Positions 1 to 6,226 of a stretch of DNA of 8,407 nt are shown in pieces. This DNA comes from Xanthobacteraceae bacterium. Lineage in GTDB: Bacteria; Pseudomonadota; Alphaproteobacteria; Rhizobiales; Xanthobacteraceae. The notes under the pieces were generated by a model. That model worked only from the letters and a program-made list of their open reading frames with translations. It did no database searches and had not been told where the DNA came from. The DNA is taken from NCBI GenBank assembly GCA_030044035.1, contig JASHWN010000503.1, positions 1 through 8,407 of the forward strand. Direction: 5' to 3'. Both the position numbers and the translations under genes were made by a program. Position 1 is the stretch's first letter, and each line of letters begins with the position of its first letter.

Positions 1-1
1 C

Positions 2-124
2 GGCGGAACCCCGGTGACCGAGCGGCTGTGCCAGGAAGTCATCAGCCTGCCGATGCACGCCTATCTGGAGCCACCGGTCCAGGATCGCATCGTCGCCGCG
101 GTGCGCCGCGCGCTGGCGAGCTAG
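2..124 (+). CDS. C-terminal end of a DegT/DnrJ/EryC1/StrS-family aminotransferase (5' partial)
   Basis: Frame 2 is open from the window edge to a TAG at 122-124 and gives 40 residues. They include VTERLCQEVISLPMHAYL followed by a helix ending AAVRRALAS. The pattern TE-x-LC-x-EV-x-SLPMH-x-YL, then a QDRIV helix, is the usual C-terminus of PLP-dependent sugar aminotransferases of the DegT/DnrJ/EryC1/StrS family. These enzymes aminate nucleotide-linked keto-sugars for surface polysaccharide or glycan synthesis. The catalytic lysine and PLP-binding region lie outside the window, so the substrate cannot be told. The gene ends 49 bp before murJ on the same strand, and the two could be co-transcribed, although a hairpin lies between them. 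Confidence 0.8.
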   Translation, partial: GGTPVTERLCQEVISLPMHAYLEPPVQDRIVAAVRRALAS

Positions 125-134
125 TGCCTCGATC

Positions 135-158
135 CACCTCGCCCGGCGGGGGCAGGTG
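135..158 (+). repeat. Hairpin between the aminotransferase gene and murJ
   Basis: CACCTCGCCC (135-144) and GGGGCAGGTG (149-158) pair at 8 of 10 positions around the four-base loop GGCG. No T-run follows, so it is not a classical intrinsic terminator. It could slow or attenuate transcription into murJ, or be a copy of a small dispersed palindrome. It overlaps the AGGTGAG stretch (154-160) upstream of the murJ start. Confidence 0.4.
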
Positions 159-173
159 AGCTACTAAAGGCGC

Positions 174-1733
174 ATGATCGGCAAAATCCTCACTGTCGGC
201 GGCTATACGCTGTTGTCCCGGCTCACCGGCTTCTTCCGCGACATCATGCTGGCGGCGATCCTCGGCGCCGGGCCGGTCGCCGATGCGTTCTTCGTCGCCT
301 TCCGCCTGCCCAACCATTTCCGCGCCATCTTTGCCGAGGGCGCGTTCAATGCCGCGTTCATTCCGGCCTACGCGCGCATCCGCACCCAAGGCGGGCCGCA
401 AGCCGCGCAAAAATTCGGCGATCGCATCTTTACGCTGTTGTTTGCGTCGCAGGTCGTCTTGCTCGTTCTCGCGCTCGTGTTCACGCCGCAGGTGATCGAA
501 ATCCTGGCGCCGGGATTTTCACGCGAGCCGCAGCAGTTTGCGCTCGCCGTATCGCTGACGCGCATCACGTTCCCGTATCTGCTGCTCATTACGCTCGTGA
601 CGCTGTGGGGCGGCATTCTCAACGCGCTGCACCGTTTTGCGGCGGCATCGGCGGCGCCGATCCTGCTCAACCTCGCCATGATCGCCACGTTGGCGCTCGC
701 CGTGTATTTCCCCGGCGCCGGCTATGCGGCGGCCTGGGGCGTGCTGATCTCCGGCGTGCTGCAGGCGCTGCTGGTCGGCGGCGACACGGCGCGCAACGGC
801 GTCATGACCACGTTTCGCGCGTTGCGCCTCGACGACGATGTGCGCCGGTTCTTCAAGGCGCTCGTTCCGGCGACCATCGGCTCGGCCGGCACCCAGCTGG
901 CGTTGTTCGCCGACACCATCATCGCCAGCTTCCTGTCGGCCGGTGCCATCTCGGCTTTGTACTACGCCGACCGCATCGATCAGCTGCCGATCGGCGTCAT
1001 CGGCATCGCGGTCGGCACGGTGCTGCTGCCGGAGATGACGCACCGGCTCGCCACCGGCGACGAGGCCGGCGCCCGCTCGGCGCAAAACCGCGCCATCGAG
1101 TTCGCGCTGCTGCTCGGCGTGCCGTGCATCGTGGCGTTTCTGGCGGTGCCCGATCTGATCATGCGCGGCCTGTTCGTGCGCGGCAAATTCACAACGGGCG
1201 ACGCGCATGCCGCGGCGATGACGCTGATGGCCTACACCATCGGGCTCATTCCGTTCGTGCTGATCCGGAGCGTCGTGGCGCCGTTTCTCGCCCGCGGCGA
1301 TACCGCGACCCCGGTCAAGGCGGTGCTGACCGGCACCGCGGTCAACATCGTGCTCAAGCTCGTGCTGATGGGGCCGTTGGCGCAGGTCGGGCTCGCGCTC
1401 GCCACCTCGATCGGGGCGTGGATCAATTTCCTGCTGGTGCTGTGGCTCGCCGGGGGCGCCGGTTTCATCGCCGCCGACGCGGAGCTTAAAGCCTCGCTCG
1501 GCAAATTGGTGCTGGCCGGCATCGCCCTTGCCGCCGCGCTGCTCGTCGCAGCGCCAGTCGCGACGTCCTTGTTGGGCTCGTTGCCGCGCTTGCGCGACGT
1601 GTCCGAACTCCTGGCCGTGGCGCTGGTCGGCGGCTTCGTCTACGGCGTGCTGGTTCTGGTCCTGTTTGGACGGCGCTGGCTGTCGCTGCTGCGTGGCGGC
1701 GCCAGCAACGAACATGACGCCGCCGTTGCCTAG
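174..1733 (+). CDS. murJ: MurJ, lipid II flippase (MviN)
   Basis: This 519-residue inner-membrane protein belongs to the MurJ/MviN branch of the MOP exporter superfamily. MurJ moves lipid II across the inner membrane for peptidoglycan synthesis. The N-terminus carries the family hallmark: SRLTGFFRDIMLAAILGAG (residues 15-33), then D37-AFF-x-AF-x-LPN (to 47), then FR (49-50) and AEGAFNAAFIPAY (54-66). The conserved arginines R16, R22 and R50 are present; charged residues like these line the lipid II cavity in characterised homologues. Hydrophobic segments recur to residue ~505, consistent with about 14 transmembrane helices and the usual length of 500-530. The ATG at 174 is chosen because the family begins with a short MIGK-type N-terminus. 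Its ribosome site is weak: AAAGG sits only 3 bases upstream and AGGTGAG is 13 bases away. The gene ends 4 bp from the convergent livM stop. Identification is firm. Confidence 0.95.
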   Translation: MIGKILTVGGYTLLSRLTGFFRDIMLAAILGAGPVADAFFVAFRLPNHFRAIFAEGAFNAAFIPAYARIRTQGGPQAAQKFGDRIFTLLFASQVVLLVLALVFTPQVIEILAPGFSREPQQFALAVSLTRITFPYLLLITLVTLWGGILNALHRFAAASAAPILLNLAMIATLALAVYFPGAGYAAAWGVLISGVLQALLVGGDTARNGVMTTFRALRLDDDVRRFFKALVPATIGSAGTQLALFADTIIASFLSAGAISALYYADRIDQLPIGVIGIAVGTVLLPEMTHRLATGDEAGARSAQNRAIEFALLLGVPCIVAFLAVPDLIMRGLFVRGKFTTGDAHAAAMTLMAYTIGLIPFVLIRSVVAPFLARGDTATPVKAVLTGTAVNIVLKLVLMGPLAQVGLALATSIGAWINFLLVLWLAGGAGFIAADAELKASLGKLVLAGIALAAALLVAAPVATSLLGSLPRLRDVSELLAVALVGGFVYGVLVLVLFGRRWLSLLRGGASNEHDAAVA

Positions 1734-1737
1734 GTGA

Positions 1738-2772
1738 TCAAGTTTTCGCGGCGTTGCCTGCAACCGTACTGCCGTCTGCAATAACGCGCCGTTCCAGCGG
1801 AAAAATCTGCCAGCCGAGCTTTTCCACGACGAGACCCCAGATGCCTTTCGGCGCCGCCAGCATGACGGCGATCGCCACGGCGCCGAGCATCAACAGATAG
1901 AAGGTGCCGAGGTCGGCCAGCGTTTGGCGCAGCGCGAAGAACACGATGGTGCCGACGATCGGTCCTTCGATGCGGCCGATGCCGCCGATCACGGTGATGA
2001 AGATCACGAACGCGGTCCAGTCGTTGACCGAAAACGCCGCATCCGGCGAGATGCGCAGCCGTTGCAAAAAGATGAAGGCGCCGATCATCGCAGCGGCGCC
2101 GGCGGTGACGATGTAGACCAGAATTTTGGTGCGCCGCACGTCGATGCCGTTGCAGGTCGCCGCCAGCTCGCTGTCGCGGATCGCCTTGAGCGCCAGCCCG
2201 TAGCGCGAGCGCAGCAGCAGCACGATCAGCAGCAGCACCGCGCCGACGAGCGCGAGCGCGACCCAATATTCGATGAAGTCGCGCAGCTGCCGGCTCGGCG
2301 CGATGGCGATGATCAGCGCGGCCGGCAGGCTCGTCCCGGAGCCGCCACCGAGCACGGAGACTTGCGAGGCGGTCAGGCGAAAAACCTCCGCCACGATCCA
2401 GGTGCCGATAGCGAAGTAATGGCCGCGCAGCCGAAACACCAGGCCGGAGACCGGCACGGCGACCGCGGCCGAGATGATGCCGGCGAGCGCAATCGCGGCA
2501 AGCGGCGGCATGCCGGCGAGGATCGCGAACGCAAACAGAATGTAGGCGCCAAGTCCGACATAGGCCTGCTGGCCGACGGAGACGAGTCCGGCATAACCGG
2601 CGAGCAGATTCCACAAGCTCGCCAGCGCCACGTAACAATACATTTCCGAAAGAAGCTGCAGGTCATCGCGGCCGCCCCAGGCGGGCGCCGCGATGAGCGC
2701 GACAAAGGCGACGGCGCACAGCGCCATACCGGCGCGGCTCGAGCGGCTGGCGAAGGTCACGTGCACATTCAT
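1738..2772 (-). CDS. livM: LivM-type permease of a branched-chain amino acid ABC transporter
   Basis: This 344-residue inner-membrane permease would pair with LivH to form the channel of a HAAT-family importer for branched-chain amino acids or related amides. Family features include NLLAGYAGLVSVGQQAYVGLGAY (residues 55-77), the ATPase-coupling loop SRYGLALKAIRDSELAAT (189-206) followed by GIDVRRTK (209-216), and GGIGRIEGPIVGT (263-275) near the C-terminus. About eight to ten hydrophobic helices are spread over residues 15-310. The frame stays open upstream to 2922, but the real start is the ATG at 2772. It overlaps the livH stop as ATGA (2769-2772), a typical sign of translational coupling, and the longer N-terminus is antisense-like, Arg-rich sequence. 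The stop at 1738-1740 lies 4 bp from the murJ stop. The actual substrate may differ from leucine, as this family is broad in rhizobia. Confidence 0.92.
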   Translation of the reverse strand: MNVHVTFASRSSRAGMALCAVAFVALIAAPAWGGRDDLQLLSEMYCYVALASLWNLLAGYAGLVSVGQQAYVGLGAYILFAFAILAGMPPLAAIALAGIISAAVAVPVSGLVFRLRGHYFAIGTWIVAEVFRLTASQVSVLGGGSGTSLPAALIIAIAPSRQLRDFIEYWVALALVGAVLLLIVLLLRSRYGLALKAIRDSELAATCNGIDVRRTKILVYIVTAGAAAMIGAFIFLQRLRISPDAAFSVNDWTAFVIFITVIGGIGRIEGPIVGTIVFFALRQTLADLGTFYLLMLGAVAIAVMLAAPKGIWGLVVEKLGWQIFPLERRVIADGSTVAGNAAKT

Positions 2773-3647
2773 GCGCGGCCTTTGGCGAACAGGCCTTCCG
2801 GCCGCACCGCCAGGATCACCAGGAAGGCGATGTGGCCGGCGAGGATTTGCCAGCCCGGATTGATGTGCGCGCCGATCGCCTGCGCCACGCCGAGCACGAG
2901 CCCGCCGGCGAACGTCCCCCATAGGCTGCCGAGCCCGCCGATGATGACGGCCTCGAAGCCGAAGATCAGCCGCGCCGGCCCGATCGACGGATCGAAGTCG
3001 GCGCGGATCGCCAGAAACACCCCGGCGATTGCCACGACAGCGAGCGACAGCGCCATGGCGAGCGCGAAGACGTGGCGGTTATCGAGCCCCATCAGCCGCG
3101 CCACCTCCGGGCTGTCGGCGGTGGCGCGAAAGGCGCGGCCGAGCGCGGTGCGGTAGAACACGAATTGCAGCGCCGCGATCACCGCGACCGCGACGGCGAA
3201 TTGCAGGAGCGGCAGCAAGCCGACATAGACGCCTTCGAACAGCCGCACCGTCGCCACTTCGATGGCGCCGGCCTGCAGCTTGCGGTCGTCGGCGGTGAAC
3301 AGCGCCAACAGGCCGTTCTGAATGATGACCGACAATCCGAACGTGACCAAAAGCGGCGGCAACAAATCCTCGCCCAAGGTACGGTTGAGGATGAGGCGCT
3401 GCAGCGCGTAGCCGACCGCCGCCATCAGCGGCACCACGATGAGCAGCGAAACCAGCGGGCCGATGCCGAGTGTCTGCGTCGCCACCAGCGCCAGATAGGC
3501 CGCCAGCACGATCAGATCGCCGTGCGCGATGTTGACGAGCCGCATGACGCCGAAGATCAGCGACAGGCCGGCGGCGAACATGGCGTACAGCCCGCCGACC
3601 AGCACGCCCTGCAGGATGACGTTGATCCAATCGGTCATCGACGTCAC
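2769..3647 (-). CDS. livH: LivH-type permease of a branched-chain amino acid ABC transporter
   Basis: This 292-residue inner-membrane permease is the partner of LivM. Diagnostic stretches are GGLYAMFAAGLSLIFGVMRL (18-37) with VNIAHGDLIVLAAY (38-51), the coupling loop FRATADSPEVARLMGLDNRH (173-192), and GFEAVIIGGLGSLWGTFAGG (230-249). The length matches the family's usual 285-300. Two starts are possible. A GTG at 3647 lies 6 bp after the livF stop, and an ATG at 3638 gives MTDWINVILQG, which looks more like family N-termini. Neither has a strong Shine-Dalgarno sequence, so translation is probably coupled to livF. The 3' end overlaps livM by 4 bp. The tight spacing makes livF-livH-livM one transcription unit. 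Both permeases look intact even though the upstream part of the unit is damaged. Confidence 0.93.
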   Translation of the reverse strand: MTSMTDWINVILQGVLVGGLYAMFAAGLSLIFGVMRLVNIAHGDLIVLAAYLALVATQTLGIGPLVSLLIVVPLMAAVGYALQRLILNRTLGEDLLPPLLVTFGLSVIIQNGLLALFTADDRKLQAGAIEVATVRLFEGVYVGLLPLLQFAVAVAVIAALQFVFYRTALGRAFRATADSPEVARLMGLDNRHVFALAMALSLAVVAIAGVFLAIRADFDPSIGPARLIFGFEAVIIGGLGSLWGTFAGGLVLGVAQAIGAHINPGWQILAGHIAFLVILAVRPEGLFAKGRA

Positions 3648-3653
3648 GAAAGC

Positions 3654-4355
3654 TCACACCCCGAAATACGCAGCCGCGATGGTCTCGCGCGTTAAATCTT
3701 TGGCGGCGCCGGCGAGCGCCACGCGGCCCTCCTGCAGGCAATAGACGCGCTGCACCGCCTTGAGCGCCTGCACCACGTCCTGCTCGACCAGGACCAGCGA
3801 AATGCCGGCCGAGAGGATCGTCGGCAGCCGCGTGTAGATGTCGCGCACCACGATCGGAGCGAGTCCGAGACTGATCTCGTCGCACAGCAACAGTTTCGGA
3901 TTGGCCATAAGCCCGCGGGCGATCGCGGCCATTTGCTGCTGGCCGCCGGAGAGCGCCGTGCTCGGCATGGCGTGGCGCTCACCAAGCACCGGAAACAGGT
4001 CGTAGATGCTGGACAGGTTCCACGGGCCCGGTCGGTTGAGCTGTCCGCCGATCAGCAGATTCTCTTCGACGCTGAGCGAGGCAAAGAGCCCGCGTCCCTC
4101 CGGCACCAAGGCAATGCCGCGCGCGGCGACGGCATGCGCCGGCAAGCCGCCGATCGGCTCGCCGGCAAACGTGATCGCGTCCGGGCGCGATGGCAGCAGT
4201 CCGGCGATGCTTTTGAGGAGCGTGCTCTTGCCGGCGCCGTTGGCGCCGATCACCGCGACCGCCTCGCCGGCGCGCACCTCCATCGACAAGCCGAACAGCG
4301 CCTGGAAATCGCCGTAGAATGCAGCGCGCTGCCGGAAGAGGTTATGTCGAGACAC
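3654..4355 (-). CDS. livF: LivF-type ABC transporter ATP-binding protein with a replaced/truncated 5' end
   Basis: This is one of the two ATPases that power a Liv importer from the cytoplasmic side. From GTG 4355 (233 residues), FYGDFQALFG lies at residues 13-22, Walker A GANGAGKST at 37-45, and PEGRGLFASLSVEENLLIGG at 85-104. Signature LSGGQQQ is at 135-141, Walker B with catalytic Glu (LLLCDE) at 155-160, and VEQD at 190-193. All catalytic motifs are present. The N-terminus is abnormal. The usual first strand (an LEV-x-x-L-x-V type sequence before FYG) is absent. Codons upstream of about 4325 are antisense to a terminase gene reading the other way. Possible starts are GTG 4355, ATG 4406 and ATG 4430, none with a clear ribosome site. 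It may be translated with a substitute N-terminus or be a pseudogene; GTG 4355 gives near-normal length. No livG is present nearby. Family assignment is firm; start and function are uncertain. Confidence 0.8.
   Translation of the reverse strand: MSRHNLFRQRAAFYGDFQALFGLSMEVRAGEAVAVIGANGAGKSTLLKSIAGLLPSRPDAITFAGEPIGGLPAHAVAARGIALVPEGRGLFASLSVEENLLIGGQLNRPGPWNLSSIYDLFPVLGERHAMPSTALSGGQQQMAAIARGLMANPKLLLCDEISLGLAPIVVRDIYTRLPTILSAGISLVLVEQDVVQALKAVQRVYCLQEGRVALAGAAKDLTRETIAAAYFGV
4318..4345. other. Junction between livF (-) and the phage terminase fragment (+)
   Basis: To the left of about 4325 the minus strand reads FYGDFQALFG, normal LivF sequence. To the right of about 4320-4344 the plus strand reads terminase sequence. 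The two homologies meet head to head within roughly 25 bp, so a recombination breakpoint must lie here. No insertion sequence end, tRNA or att-like duplication is visible at the junction. A non-homologous or short-homology event is the simplest reading. Confidence 0.65.
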
Positions 4356-5381
4356 GTGTTGTTCACTTGCAATCCCGGCGGCCCGTCGCACAACGCGGTG
4401 AAGCATCGTTTCAATCTCAGCGGCATTCATCACGGCGCCGGCCCGTGCATCCGCGTTGAGAATGGACAGACGCGGCGAATGATCTTTTGTTCGTATGAGG
4501 ACAACGCTTTGCTCCGCCGCACTGAGCCGCACTACATGAGCAGCATCGAAACGGCGTGCGAAGGCAACGAACCGCAGTTGCAAGCATGGAAGTACGGCAA
4601 TTGGGGCATCACTGCCGGCGGCGCTCTTGACGAAATTTTCTTCAAGTACGGGAGCGCGATCTTTATTGACTCGTTCGATATTCCGGCTTCATGGAAAACG
4701 TTCGCATCGTATGACCACGGCTCAACGCGCCCTTGGGCGTGGCTCGCTTGGGCGGAAAGCGACGGCACCGATTTGCTGTTGAAGAACGGCCGCACGCGCT
4801 CAACGCGGCCCGGCGACCTGTTTCTGATCGGCGAGCAATACGGATGGACCGGCGAACCGGACAAGGGCGATCATGCAACAATCGCCGAAATCACCACCAA
4901 AATCCAGAACTACAAGATCATGTGCGGCTGGCGCTATCCCGATACGTTCCAGCCGAGCAAGTGGCATGACTTGTTCCGCCGCAATTATGCCGACAGTGCC
5001 ATCGGCGAGGAAATGAATGAGTTTTCTGTTGCCGAAGAGTTCAAGCGCCCGGTCACCATCAATGGCATCCGGCATCCCGGCATCCATTTCGAGCTTGTCA
5101 CCAAGCCGCCGGGCAGCCGTGAAATCGGCTACGCGCTGGTGCGCGAGCGACTGATAAACACCGCGCCGCGTCCTGAGAGCCGAATACGGGAGGGCAAGGG
5201 GCTGTTCATCGTGCGCGACGATTGCCCGAACACCGCACGCACGCTCCCTGTGCTACAGCGCAATCCCAAGAACTTGGACGACGTAGACCCGAACAGCGAA
5301 GCCCACATCTATGATGCGATTAGGTACGCCCTACAGGCCGACCGCTCGCCGCATATCAGGTTCCGTCGCGTCGTATGGTGA
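4344..5381 (+). CDS. Phage terminase large subunit, C-terminal nuclease part (N-terminal ATPase lost)
   Basis: The large terminase cuts and pumps phage DNA into the prohead. This 345-residue ORF begins at the end of the ATPase domain: the coupling motif is visible as FTCNPGG (7-13), followed by a VK-x-RF-type stretch (19-23). A linker follows (WGITAGGALDEIFF, 87-100), then a nuclease domain. Three acidic residues align with the expected metal-binding positions: D124 in SYDHGSTRPWAWLAWA, D217 in ADSAI, and D324 in HIYDAIRYAL. Between them are PPGSREIGYALVRERL (255-270) and an FIVRDD...RTLPVLQ segment. Full-length homologues are roughly 450-600 residues, so the Walker A/B part is missing. The frame has no internal stops. 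GGAAGAGG precedes the ATG by 2 bases, so a shortened protein could be made. Homology may begin about 8 codons earlier (near 4320), where the sequence switches to antisense livF. No portal, capsid or small terminase gene follows. It is a prophage relic, possibly still expressed. Confidence 0.8.
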   Translation: MSRHVLFTCNPGGPSHNAVKHRFNLSGIHHGAGPCIRVENGQTRRMIFCSYEDNALLRRTEPHYMSSIETACEGNEPQLQAWKYGNWGITAGGALDEIFFKYGSAIFIDSFDIPASWKTFASYDHGSTRPWAWLAWAESDGTDLLLKNGRTRSTRPGDLFLIGEQYGWTGEPDKGDHATIAEITTKIQNYKIMCGWRYPDTFQPSKWHDLFRRNYADSAIGEEMNEFSVAEEFKRPVTINGIRHPGIHFELVTKPPGSREIGYALVRERLINTAPRPESRIREGKGLFIVRDDCPNTARTLPVLQRNPKNLDDVDPNSEAHIYDAIRYALQADRSPHIRFRRVVW

Positions 5382-5595
5382 TTTAGGGTACGTGGTCATA
5401 AAATTCGGTTCTGTGCGCGCGCTCAATGTCTGCTTCGCCCCGAAAGCGACCGAAATGCTGCGTAGCAGCGAAATGACGCGAAGTGCTAACTTCGGACCTA
5501 CGCCGCCTAGCCGATCAGAAATTAGAAAAGGGACACCCGCCGTGACGTGCAGGCGCCCTTGGGCTGGACCAGGGATGACGACGTTAAGTGGCCTA
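5382..5595. other. Repeat-rich spacer between the terminase relic and the cupin gene
   Basis: No credible gene is seen in these 214 bp. They hold one copy of the 25-bp repeat (5426-5450) and two small perfect hairpins: GCTGC-GTA-GCAGC (5457-5469) and CGAAGT-GCTA-ACTTCG (5479-5494). Nothing resembles a portal protein, which would normally follow a terminase gene. No T-tracted terminator for the cupin gene is visible. Confidence 0.5.
5426..5450 (+). repeat. 25-bp intergenic repeat, copy A
   Basis: The copy opens ATGTCTGCTT and closes CGAAAGCGAC around a five-base centre (CGCCC). The arms are a near-inverted pair, GTC-x-GCTT against AAAGCG-AC. It matches copy B (8078-8102) at 21 of 25 positions in the same orientation. 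The pattern resembles short palindromic repeats scattered between genes in Bradyrhizobium-like genomes; that link is from memory, not a search. Confidence 0.6.
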
Positions 5596-6075
5596 TTAGT
5601 TCTTTCTTGGATCGTCTGCAGCATTCACATAGGTAATTCCCCACGGGCCGTTCCCATTGATCTGGATCACCGTCTCCTCGGTAAACCATGCATAATGCTG
5701 CATGCCTTTGCTAAGCTGCACAAAGCCGCCGGCTTTCAGCGCGTCGCCCTTTTGTTCATCCAGCTTTGGACCCATTCCGAAGTGGAATGAGCCGGAGATT
5801 ACCGTGACATTCTCGTCTCCCGGGTGCGTGTGTGCCGCAACTTTGAAGCCGGGCGGCAATTTCAGCCGATAGGCAAATGCGCCCTCCTTTGACGGATCGC
5901 CAAACAGCACTGCAATTTGTGCGCCCTTCGGAAGAGCCGCTGGTCCGGCGCTCCATTGCAGGTCATCCGGAGCCACTCCGATATGGTCGTCAGCAGCACT
6001 TGCGGTGAGGGGCAGAAGTGCCGCAATGAGTAATCCTGTGGCCAAAGCGTTCCGACTCAATCGTGTCCTGGTCAT
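5596..6075 (-). CDS. Exported (periplasmic) cupin-domain protein
   Basis: This 159-residue protein has a Sec-type signal peptide: basic MTRTRLSR, a hydrophobic stretch at residues 10-24, and a cleavage site after TASA (27). The mature part is one cupin barrel. Motif 1 fits the consensus exactly: G77, five residues, H82-x-H84, three residues, E88, six residues, G95. H127 in GMQHYAWF is the expected fourth metal ligand, though motif 2 lacks its usual proline. A bound metal ion in the periplasm is therefore likely; the substrate or ligand cannot be told. ATG 6075 is chosen because AGGAG (6082-6086, minus strand) lies 6 bases upstream and it places the signal peptide at the N-terminus; the frame runs on to 6144 without such support. 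The gene is divergent from the regulator gene at 6224. Similar small secreted cupins are usually annotated only as cupin-domain proteins. Confidence 0.85.
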   Translation of the reverse strand: MTRTRLSRNALATGLLIAALLPLTASAADDHIGVAPDDLQWSAGPAALPKGAQIAVLFGDPSKEGAFAYRLKLPPGFKVAAHTHPGDENVTVISGSFHFGMGPKLDEQKGDALKAGGFVQLSKGMQHYAWFTEETVIQINGNGPWGITYVNAADDPRKN

Positions 6076-6081
6076 GGGGAT

Positions 6082-6086
6082 CTCCT
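6082..6086 (-). promoter_or_regulatory. Ribosome binding site of the cupin gene
   Basis: On the minus strand AGGAG is followed by six bases (ATCCCC) and the ATG at 6075. This fixes the start over the longer open frame reaching 6144. Confidence 0.75.
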
Positions 6087-6129
6087 GTGGCTGGACGGCC
6101 GATCGTGCCAGCAAGCGCGTGCGCGTGCT

Positions 6130-6155
6130 TTCAGGGCGTCTCAATTTGCCCTCAA
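6130..6155. promoter_or_regulatory. Candidate operator dyad between the divergent cupin and regulator genes
   Basis: TTCAGGGC (6130-6137) and GCCCTCAA (6148-6155) form an inverted repeat matching at 7 of 8 positions around a 10-base A/T-richer spacer. The arm centres are 18 bp apart, roughly two helical turns. It sits in the 148-bp gap between two divergent genes, where a dimeric regulator could act on both. Binding by the neighbouring winged-helix protein is only an inference. No convincing -35/-10 pair was identified. Confidence 0.35.
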
Positions 6156-6213
6156 GAATCCCTCCATTTTTTCCGAAGGCGCCGTGCTAGATTCCCGCCC
6201 CGACCGGCGACAT

Positions 6214-6226
6214 CGAGGCATGATTG
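6214..6226 (+). promoter_or_regulatory. Ribosome binding site and TTG start of the regulator gene
   Basis: CGAGG (6214-6218) lies 5 bases before TTG 6224. An ATG at 6220 is in a different frame and leads into unrelated sequence. The in-frame TGA at 6221-6223 excludes any longer N-terminus, so TTG is the earliest possible start. Confidence 0.65.

Noticed and set aside
519..1781. 420-codon open frame on the minus strand across murJ
   Set aside because: It is antisense to a clearly real murJ. Its product is low-complexity, rich in Arg, Gln, His and Asp, as expected from the opposite strand of GC-rich coding DNA, with no domain.
2773..2922. Longer N-terminus for LivM starting at 2922
   Set aside because: It overlaps livH, is Arg-rich and non-membrane-like; the ATGA overlap at 2769-2772 gives a normal start.
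1924..3156. 410-codon open frame on the plus strand across livM and livH
   Set aside because: It is antisense to two firmly identified permeases and has the same low-complexity, charged composition.
3876..3893. LivF Walker B reads CDEIS rather than the commoner DEPS
   Set aside because: The catalytic Glu is present and, from memory, DEIS-type variants are common in alphaproteobacterial LivF proteins, so this is not damage.
3933..4343. Upstream extension of the terminase frame to 3933
   Set aside because: These 137 codons are antisense to livF and show no terminase ATPase motifs, so the ORF is taken from ATG 4344, with homology possibly from about 4320.
6076..6144. Longer N-terminus for the cupin protein starting at 6144
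   Set aside because: It would bury the signal peptide behind 23 residues, whereas AGGAG sits correctly before ATG 6075.
6220..6222. ATG at 6220 as the start of the regulator
   Set aside because: It is out of frame with the winged-helix domain; TTG 6224 is in frame with a ribosome site.
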